From Salticus scenicus (Eukaryota; Arthropoda; Arachnida; Araneae; Salticidae), in the NCBI GenBank assembly GCA_963930645.1, contig OZ005649.1, positions 43,902,275-43,966,274 on the forward strand: a stretch of DNA of 64,000 nucleotides, read 5' to 3'. The notes under the pieces are model-generated. The model did no database searches, was not told where the DNA came from, and saw only the letters and a program-made list of their open reading frames with translations. The stretch's first letter is position 1; every line of letters begins with the position of its first letter. Both the position numbers and the translations under genes were made by a program. Shown in pieces: positions 57,491-64,000 of this stretch.

Positions 57491-60400
57491 GAGAAGGCCA
57501 TCTCGCGGGGCGGAGGTTGCCTAAAATTAAAGAGCCCCAATTTACAGTATTTCATGTTTCATCGATGAGTGGCGGCGATAATGGACTTCACGTCTATGGC
57601 CAAGTCAACAACGCCACCTGCCGGATGATTCTGGACACGGGAGCCAACGTGACCATCATTAGAACGGATTTGGCTCAAGAACTAAAAGAGAAGATCATCT
57701 GGACTCCGCCCTGCGTTAAACTCCAGACTGTGACCGGAGACGAAATCAAAATATATGGAAAAATGAACTTGATCATCACTTTTGGGAATGCCAGTTACCA
57801 TCATATGGCATACGTGGCAGATATAAGAGATCCTGTAATCATTGGAATTGATTTCCTGAGAAAATTTAACTTTAAATTGGACTTCAAGAATAATGAACTG
57901 CATTCGAGTTCGGAAGACATAGCTGTGTTCAACACTGAAAATCAAGACATTCAGCCAATATGCCAGATAACAGCCAAGTCGGAAATTTCCATCCCTCCAC
58001 ATACAGAGACAATAGTTTCAGGAACACCTTCTACCAAGCAATACTTCCGCTATGGACTGATTGAATACCCGAATACAGACAATAGCCCCAGAGGAGTTCT
58101 GGTAGCTTCATCTCTAGTTGATCTCTCAAAGAGTACTATTCCTGTGAGAGTCGCAAACATCAGCGATAAGGTCCGGACAGTGAAGAAGGATGAGGTGTTA
58201 GCAACCTGCACTCCTGTTACATGCATCAACCGCCCCACGCAATCAACGGAATCCAAGTCTTCTGAACAGTTAATGACGGAATTACTCAAGAATGCAGAGT
58301 TAGGAAAGGAACAGAGATGTGCTGCGGAGAAGCTACTCCAAGAATTTAAAGACCTTTTTTCTCGAACACCTGAAGACGTCGGGAGAACGAACATCACCCA
58401 GCACAGAATTGATACAGGAAATCATCCTCTAATCAAACAACATCCAAGAAGACTTCCCTTTGCTAAACAGGAAGAGGTCACTGAACTTCTAAGTGAAATG
58501 CAGCACAATGATGTCATCGAGCCATCAACGAGTCCTTGGGCCTCTCCCATAGTACTGGTGCGGAAAAAAGATGGTTCAACAAGATTCTGTGTGGATTATC
58601 GTCGTTTGAATGACATCACGAAGAAGGACAGTTACCCTCTTCCCAGAATTGACGACACATTAGACACACTTGCTGGCAATAAATGGTTCTCGACGTTGGA
58701 TCTGAAGAGCGGTTACTGGCAAGTAGAAGTACATCCTGATGATCGTGAGAAGACTGCATTCACCACGGGACAAGGACTGTGGCAATTTAAAGTTATGCCG
58801 TTCGGATTATGTAATGCTCCTGCCACCTTCGAACGCCTGATGGAGACAGTGCTAAAAGGACTTTCCTATGAAGCCTGTCTGGTGTATTTGGATGATATTA
58901 TCATTGTGGGGCGCACCTTTGAAGACCATCTACGAAACATCCGAAAGGTGCTGGAGAAACTCAGAATGGCTAACCTCAAATTGAATCCAGGCAAGTGTAA
59001 CTTGTTCCGTCGTGAAGTGAGCTACCTCGGCCATATCATCTCTGCCGAAGGTGTGAGAACTGATCCAGAGAAGATCTCTGCAGTCGAGAACTGGAGTCGC
59101 CCTGAAAATGTACACCAACTACGAAGTTTCCTGGGGTTATGCACTTACTACAGGAAGTTTGTCAAGGGTTTCTCAAATATTGCCAGACCACTCCACAAGC
59201 TGACGGAAGCCAAGCAGAAGTTCCTGTGGACAGATGAATGTGAAAATGCGTTCAAGCGACTTAAAGAGGCCTTAACATCATCGCCAATCTTGACGTATCC
59301 ACAGCCCGACAGACAGTTCATACTTGATACTGATGCCAGCCATGAAAGTGTCGGTGCTGTTTTGTCGCAGGAAATTGATGGTCAAGAACATGTCATTGCC
59401 TATTGGAGTAAATGCCTGTCTAAACCAGAGCGAAATTACTGTACCACCAGGAAAGAGCTACTCGCCATCGTAAAAGCCATAGAACATTTCCATCATTACC
59501 TCTATGGCAGGAGATTCCTGCTCAGGACTGACCATGCATCTTTAACGTGGTTGCTCCAGTTCAAGAACCCGGAAGGACAGATTGCCAGGTGGATACAACG
59601 CCTCCAGGAATATGACTTTGAGATACGTCATCGTAAAGGGACTCTACATGGTAATGCAGATGCCTTGTCACGGAAGCCCTGCTCGGAAAGCTGCAAGTAC
59701 TGCTCTAGAGCCGAACAGAAATACCTGCCGATAAATCCGGCTGTCTGCCAAGTCACTGTCTCAACATCATCAGAACAAGATGCCGATCCCTGGAGTGACG
59801 AAGAACGTAGACAAGCCCAGTTGGAAGATCCTGACATAAAGCCAATATTACAGCTGAAGGAGACGACCAGCAGCAGACCTACCTGGCAGGACATTTCCAG
59901 ATTTAGTCCCATTACGAAAAGTTATTGGGCACTTTGTGACTCTCTTCATATCAGAAACGGCGTATTATACAGAAAGTGGGAATCTGATGATGGGAAAAGC
60001 TTCAGATGGCAGATTTTATTACCAAGATCAAAAATTCCAGCTGTTTTAGAACAACTGCATAGTAGCTCTACCGGAGGCCATTTTGGGGTAATGAAGACTC
60101 TGCAGAAAGTTCGGGAACGCTTCTACTGGTGCAAGGCAAAGGAGGATGTGGAGAAATGGTGTAAATCCTGTGATGCTTGTGCGGCACGTAAAGGCCCGCA
60201 GAAACGAAGTCGAGGAAGACTGCAACGGTATAACGTGGGAGCACCATTTGAACGGATTGCAATCGACATCTTGGGTCCTTTGCCACGGACCTCCAGTGGA
60301 AATAAATACATCCTCGTCGTGATGGACTATTTCACCAAATGGCCTGAGGCATATCCCATTCCCAATCAAGAGGCATGCACAGTCGCAGAGGTCCTAGTGC

Positions 60401-61086
60401 ACCAATGGGTGTCAAGGTACGGCACCCCTCTACAACTTCATACCGACCAAGGTAGGAACTTTACCTCTGATGTTTTCAAAGGACCGTGTGAACTACTCGG
60501 CATAGACAAAACCCGGACAACACCCTTACATCCCCAGTCGGACGGCATGGTCGAGAGGTTCAATCGTACCATCCTGAATAACCTCTCCCTTCTAGTATCA
60601 AGGAACCAGCAAGATTGGGACTTGAAGTTGCCATTGTTCCTGCTGGCTTATCGAAGTGCTGTCCATGAAACCACCGGCTATACTCCAGCCCAGATGCTGT
60701 TTGGACGTGAACTTCGTCTCCCTTGTGATCTCCTGTTTGGTTGTCCACCCGATGCGCCTTCATCGCCCGAGGAGTACATCCAAGATCTCCAGGCACGATT
60801 TGAGGACGTCCACAACTTTGCTCGGGAGCGAATTCACATTGCATCGGAGAAAATGAAGACAAGGTACGATCTAAAGGCTACGCAACATGAGTTTCAGGAA
60901 GGAGAGAAGGTCTGGTTGTGGAATCCTGTTCGACGCAAAGGACTCTCTCCCAAGTTACAGTGCAACTGGGACGGACCATACACAGTCTTAAAAAGGCTGA
61001 ATGATGTAGTGGTGCGGATCACTAAAACACCTTCATCAAAACCGAAGGTGGTGCACTATAACAGGCTAGCCAAGTACCACAATTAA
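57367..61086 (+). CDS. Gypsy Pol: protease, RT, RNase H, integrase (-1 frame)
   Basis: Open in the -1 frame from 57367, overlapping gag by ~120 nt, with no credible ATG in the overlap, so it is expected as a Gag-Pol fusion. Positions count from the GTG at 57391. Protease LDTGANVTII (DTG ~82). RT ~360-570 with FCVDYRRLND, STLDLKSGYWQVEV, VMPFGLCNAPATF and YLDD (499-502). RNase H with LDTDASHESVGAVLS (~645), TRKELLAIVKA and RTDHASLTWLL. Integrase with an HHCC zinc motif (~890-940), IAIDILGPLP, HTDQGRNF and GMVERFN, giving exact D-35-E spacing between the last two acids. A GPY/F-type C-terminus (NWDGPYTVLKR) and no chromodomain. All catalytic residues are present; resembles mdg1/412-type Gypsy elements. 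Confidence 0.95.
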   Translation, partial: GNKGSEDKVLGLWRGWSREEELPCTTNCRKSPGFTITAGKLREGHLAGRRLPKIKEPQFTVFHVSSMSGGDNGLHVYGQVNNATCRMILDTGANVTIIRTDLAQELKEKIIWTPPCVKLQTVTGDEIKIYGKMNLIITFGNASYHHMAYVADIRDPVIIGIDFLRKFNFKLDFKNNELHSSSEDIAVFNTENQDIQPICQITAKSEISIPPHTETIVSGTPSTKQYFRYGLIEYPNTDNSPRGVLVASSLVDLSKSTIPVRVANISDKVRTVKKDEVLATCTPVTCINRPTQSTESKSSEQLMTELLKNAELGKEQRCAAEKLLQEFKDLFSRTPEDVGRTNITQHRIDTGNHPLIKQHPRRLPFAKQEEVTELLSEMQHNDVIEPSTSPWASPIVLVRKKDGSTRFCVDYRRLNDITKKDSYPLPRIDDTLDTLAGNKWFSTLDLKSGYWQVEVHPDDREKTAFTTGQGLWQFKVMPFGLCNAPATFERLMETVLKGLSYEACLVYLDDIIIVGRTFEDHLRNIRKVLEKLRMANLKLNPGKCNLFRREVSYLGHIISAEGVRTDPEKISAVENWSRPENVHQLRSFLGLCTYYRKFVKGFSNIARPLHKLTEAKQKFLWTDECENAFKRLKEALTSSPILTYPQPDRQFILDTDASHESVGAVLSQEIDGQEHVIAYWSKCLSKPERNYCTTRKELLAIVKAIEHFHHYLYGRRFLLRTDHASLTWLLQFKNPEGQIARWIQRLQEYDFEIRHRKGTLHGNADALSRKPCSESCKYCSRAEQKYLPINPAVCQVTVSTSSEQDADPWSDEERRQAQLEDPDIKPILQLKETTSSRPTWQDISRFSPITKSYWALCDSLHIRNGVLYRKWESDDGKSFRWQILLPRSKIPAVLEQLHSSSTGGHFGVMKTLQKVRERFYWCKAKEDVEKWCKSCDACAARKGPQKRSRGRLQRYNVGAPFERIAIDILGPLPRTSSGNKYILVVMDYFTKWPEAYPIPNQEACTVAEVLVHQWVSRYGTPLQLHTDQGRNFTSDVFKGPCELLGIDKTRTTPLHPQSDGMVERFNRTILNNLSLLVSRNQQDWDLKLPLFLLAYRSAVHETTGYTPAQMLFGRELRLPCDLLFGCPPDAPSSPEEYIQDLQARFEDVHNFARERIHIASEKMKTRYDLKATQHEFQEGEKVWLWNPVRRKGLSPKLQCNWDGPYTVLKRLNDVVVRITKTPSSKPKVVHYNRLAKYHN
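57481..57521 (+). promoter_or_regulatory. Programmed -1 ribosomal frameshift signal
   Basis: Heptamer G GGA AAC (57481-57487) is in gag phase and directly precedes the gag TAA (57488-57490). Eight nt downstream a hairpin can form: GGCCATCTC (57496-57504) with GAGGTTGCC (57513-57521), 8 of 9 positions paired, 8-nt loop GCGGGGCG. The X XXY YYZ heptamer, spacer of 5-9 nt and stem fit canonical -1 frameshift sites, and the -1 frame leads straight into pol. Confidence 0.8.
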
Positions 61087-61308
61087 CGGTAATATTAAAA
61101 TTTAAAATGTAAATACTGGTAAAATTTGCGCATGCGTAATGTAAATATTTGTATATAGATACTTGTACATATTTGTGAATTTTGTAAATATTTCATACTT
61201 GATTTTTGTTTCTATTTTGTCGTTATATGCAACTTAGTCTTGTACTTGAGATTGTGTAAATTTGGTTAGTTTCGCCTCTTAACCAAGGGTTGCACTGCCC
61301 GGGACGTG

Positions 61309-61329
61309 CAGTCCTTGGGAGGGGGGCAG
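61309..61329 (+). promoter_or_regulatory. Polypurine tract of the Gypsy element
   Basis: TTGGGAGGGGGGCAG abuts the 3' LTR at 61330. The 240 bp between pol and this site are non-coding. Confidence 0.8.
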
Positions 61330-61969
61330 TGTTACGAAATTGTAAATAATTGTGTTTATTTTTGTATAAATTCTTTCAAAGAGGCTTAGTAAGTTGATAA
61401 AGTGCTATTTTTGTGCATTTCTAGTCGTTTTAGCGTTGAAATAGCCTTAATTTCCCTTGAAAACGCATTAAAAAGCCCCAATAAGGCAGGTAATGGGTTT
61501 GGCGCCAAATTTGGCGACTTTTTCTCACCTTGGCGATTTTTTTTGGCGACCTTGGCGAGAAAATCCTTATATGGGATATACCAAATATGGAAGCTGTAAG
61601 TTGATTGGTTGACCACTTTCTAGAGTTTTCTCGAAAAATCTGGATTCCATGGAACAGTATATAAGCCTGTTTTCTTCGCCAAGGCCGGTCAGAGTCAGTT
61701 CAGTTCAGATATCAGCCAGCTTCGCTAGTGCTTGCATTGCTCTTAAGCCTCTTTGAGAGAGACTTGCTTTATGTGTTATTACTATACAGTTTGTACTGTG
61801 GATTTGCTGTTGACAGCTGTTGTTTAAGCTGTGTTTACTGTTTGAATTGAAGCTGATACTTGGTTTATAGACCTGCATTTTTCTGGAATTTTCTGTGAAT
61901 CAATTACTGAATTTTTGTACGTTTGGCCTTTCATTCTCAGACAACTCACGAACCCCCAAGTACGCAACA
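61330..61969 (+). repeat. 3' LTR of the Gypsy element (640 bp)
   Basis: Direct repeat of 55323-55962. Differences seen by eye: two adjacent substitutions (AG/CA) ~70 bp from the end and one A/G ~45 bp from the end. Confidence 0.95.
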
Positions 61970-62113
61970 TACATACACACATACATATATCATCGTAAAA
62001 ATAGTGAAAACGGACTCAGGAGACCTCGAAACGTATAGAAACATCAAAATCTCGAATTCGGATTTTTGACATGATTACAATACTTTCCTCACTACAGTGT
62101 ACGGAAAGTAAAA
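61970..62113 (-). mobile_element. Tandem-unit element alpha-2, proximal portion (leader and 5' hairpin)
   Basis: Continues the microsatellite interrupted at 55322. Nearly identical to 345-480 (leader and ACTTTCC/GGAAAGT hairpin at ~62082-62109), showing the Gypsy element split this copy. Confidence 0.75.
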
Positions 62114-62139
62114 ATGCAAACATTAATTTTCTTTTCTTT

Positions 62140-62175
<36 letters not shown>

Positions 62176-62481
62176 GATTTCGATGAAATTCTAGCAAAAG
62201 CAGAATTTAGTTCAGTTCGGAGGACAATAATTCTTTTTTTTTTTTTTTTTAACTTTCAAATTATAATATCGCTTTCAAGTTATTCAATTATATTTTCGAT
62301 AAATGTCCAACTATCGTAAAACTGGTATCGTGAAAATCCGTAGATTGAGACTAATAGTCCTCAGTCCTAAAAAAAAAAAAAATGATACAAAATTAATATA
62401 TAATAAGAGTTCGAGAGAGGAAATACACACCATTCAAATATACCGCACAATCGAATTTTGACATTGATGCAGACAACTTAC
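62114..62481. other. Poly-A/poly-T filler
   Basis: Poly-A at 62141-62174 and poly-T at ~62234-62250. No gene seen. Confidence 0.6.
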
Positions 62482-62579
62482 AAGTTATCGTCAAACGGCT
62501 TTGATTCACTAGCGTCTCGCCGCAGCGCCGGCTCCCTACGAAAGATCGTTGAATAAATTGCTTTGGCAGGTTTGGCATG
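62482..62579 (-). CDS. Possible first or internal exon of an unidentified host gene
   Basis: Minus strand: AAATTACAG (possible acceptor) precedes CATGCCAAACC, and an ATG at 62578 opens a frame (MPNLPKQFIQRSFVGSRRCG…) to a strong donor GTAAGT at 62481-62476. The segment is distinctly more GC- and CpG-rich than its flanks, which favours a real exon or promoter-proximal region. The product is not recognised, and the pyrimidine tract before the acceptor is poor. Could be chance. Confidence 0.25.
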
Positions 62580-62582
62580 CTG

Positions 62583-63056
62583 TAATTTAGCCATGCAATG
62601 TTACAATTCTGAAGGGTTGTAAGTTGTAAGATTGCTTACTTTTTGTGTTAATGCGTGAGACGTGTATGGTAGTTCATACTGAATTGAATTATTTTCGGAA
62701 GATGTTTAATAATTATTGATAATGAATATCTAATTTCTTATTCATCTTGTGATCAGATTACTCATATTCCTTCTCTTAACCCTTTAACGTTCACTACTTA
62801 ATTTATTTTAAAAATTATTAAATTAATTTTAAAAATGGATTTTTGACACATAGCTGATCATAAATATTTAAAAAATAAAAAATTAGCATTGTTCCTTTTC
62901 GAGAAATTTTCGGTTTGAAACATCTGTAAGTAAACCTTATTAAATTCAAATAATATTTAATTTAATAAATAAATCACTTTATAAGTAAACATTACCGACA
63001 ACAAAAACTCGTAAAAGTTGCATAGATCCCAACTTTTCAATTTATTCCGGAGTATT
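62583..63056. other. AT-rich filler
   Basis: A TTAACCCTTTAACG phrase at 62778 resembles a solo piggyBac-type end. Nothing else seen. Confidence 0.4.
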
Positions 63057-63060
63057 TTAA

Positions 63061-63282
63061 CCCTTTGCGGCACAAGGTAATTCGGATTATTTAAATTACA
63101 TGTCACCGGAATTTACGAACATAATTAAAATATAAGAAATTTTTATTTTTCACGTTAAAAAAAAGGGCCTTTTCTGCTGTGTTCTAAATGTAAATTTTTG
63201 CTAAAAAATTTCCGGGATGAGTTTTTGCACTTGAGAATTAAAATTAGGTGTTCCATCAGCGGGAACACTGCCACTGAAAGGG
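63061..63282. mobile_element. piggyBac-type MITE flanked by TTAA
   Basis: TTAA at 63057-63060 and 63283-63286. Ends CCCTTTGCGGCAC and TGCCACTGAAAGGG relate it to 47515-47719. 222 bp, no ORF. Confidence 0.7.
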
Positions 63283-63586
63283 TTAAAGATTTAACCAGAA
63301 ATGGGCTGCGTCACAGGAGCCTACAGCAGTTGCCCCTTACGGCCCTGCCTTAGTCAGACCCTTTATCAGAATAAGAACATATGATTTAAAATCTTGATTA
63401 ATGTAATTCTACATAAATGTGAAAAAAATTACATATATGTATATTTCTTAGAAATAAAACCAATATCAGATTGTAAAAGTCTTGAAATATTTATTATAAT
63501 CTTAATACAATGTCTTTTTTCACATTTCTGTTCGGTTTTTTTTTTTTTTTTAAACCTATGTGACTTGTTTGATCCACTTTCTTTTT

Positions 63587-64000
63587 ACTTCCTTATACAA
63601 AGTATAAGGAAGTATAGTAATCCCGATTTGCGAAATGGATTTTGCATTTCACATTGCTCGAAAACGAATAATCGCTGAATGTTGCCAATTTATACGTGTC
63701 ACTGTCATGATGTCTAGTTGTACACCTGCAAGTGTTGTCTTAACACGAGCTCTCGTTTTAGAGATATAAGGGAATTTACACGATTTTTCGTGACGTCTGT
63801 ATGTATGTGTGTCTGTGTGTGTGTCCGTATGTCGCATAACTCAAAAACGGTTGGACGTAGAAAGTTGCGAATTCGTACATAGGTTTGTTATAACATCTAG
63901 TTGTGCACCTCCCTTTTTGGACTTTGTATGATTTTCCGTTTTAGAGATATTTAGGAAAATCATACAAAGCAATTCATTATGGCCAGAATGTATCAAAAAA
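63587..64000 (+). mobile_element. gamma element (hairpin-headed, Helentron-like), truncated by window edge
   Basis: Perfect 12-bp stem ACTTCCTTATAC/GTATAAGGAAGT (63587-63598 and 63602-63613) with loop AAA, then ATAGTAATCCCG and a ~150-bp leader. A GTATGTATGTGTGTCTGTGT microsatellite (~63800-63832) is followed by the start of units carrying ACATCTAGTTGTGCACCTCC (63891; earlier partial relative TGTCTAGTTGTACACCTGC at 63711). Same plan as the alpha and beta elements. Confidence 0.6.

Larger units (their letters stand above)
55323..61969 (+). mobile_element. Intact Ty3/Gypsy LTR retrotransposon
   Basis: 6,647 bp: 640-bp LTRs (55323-55962 and 61330-61969, TGTTACG...GCAACA) differing at three positions by eye (~0.5%). 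PBS, full gag and pol ORFs, PPT. No env: only 243 bp separate pol from the 3' LTR. Inserted within a CATA microsatellite, so the duplication cannot be fixed; TACATAC occurs on both sides. Intact frames and near-identical LTRs suggest a recent, possibly still competent copy. Confidence 0.95.

Overview
The window is about 64 kb of very AT-rich eukaryotic DNA. It is full of homopolymer runs and microsatellites and carries almost no host coding sequence. Spliceosomal-type exons, BEL/Pao and Ty3/Gypsy retrotransposons, Tc1/mariner-, hAT- and piggyBac-type DNA transposons and Helentron-like repeats point to an arthropod. The long TE-packed introns and the style of the BEL elements suggest an arachnid, probably a spider; this is inference, because no diagnostic host gene is complete. 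The recognisable content is mostly transposons nested in transposons.

Layout. 1-1960: two head-to-head tandem-repeat elements with ~173-bp units. 2586-2780 and 12883-12984: two probable exons, minus strand, perhaps of one small membrane-protein gene whose intron is filled with TEs. 3600-6870: a DDE transposase relic split by a hAT-type MITE (8-bp TSD TACAGAAG) and by a 2-kb Tigger/pogo-like element (TA target). 7257-7469: Tc1 transposase tail, minus strand. 8520-10080: broken gene of a repeated transposon-type protein. 10166-12651: two related TIR elements. 13375-30010: a BEL/Pao element, minus strand, with 491/492-bp LTRs and TSD ACTGT. Its pol is cut near the C-terminus by a 10.2-kb, essentially non-coding LTR element (14008-24207, TSD GAGC) whose two LTRs are 3.59 kb each. 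33540-40416: a Gypsy RT relic interrupted by a second, decayed BEL/Pao element (33969-40201, TSD CTATC). 41637-48630: MITEs, a GC-rich tandem array and AT-rich filler. 48973-51382: a hAT-like element with TCGGGT arrays at both ends, carrying a Helentron-like repeat. 53081-62113: a long-TIR MITE, then a 173-bp-unit element hit by another repeat and by an intact, recent Gypsy element (55323-61969). 62114-64000: a possible exon, a TTAA-flanked MITE and the start of a third hairpin-headed repeat.

How the parts work. The Gypsy element looks complete: LTR promoter, tRNA-Leu-like PBS, gag with zinc knuckle, pol with PR-RT-RH-IN, a -1 frameshift signal (GGGAAAC directly before the gag stop, then a hairpin) and a PPT. 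Both BEL elements are defective. The inner LTR element has LTRs, PBS and PPT but no enzyme genes, so it must depend on proteins supplied in trans. Three hairpin-headed repeat families share one plan: 5' hairpin, conserved leader, microsatellite, tandem units. One family also has a Helitron-type 3' hairpin and CTAG end. They look like non-autonomous Helentron (DINE-1/HINE-type) elements.
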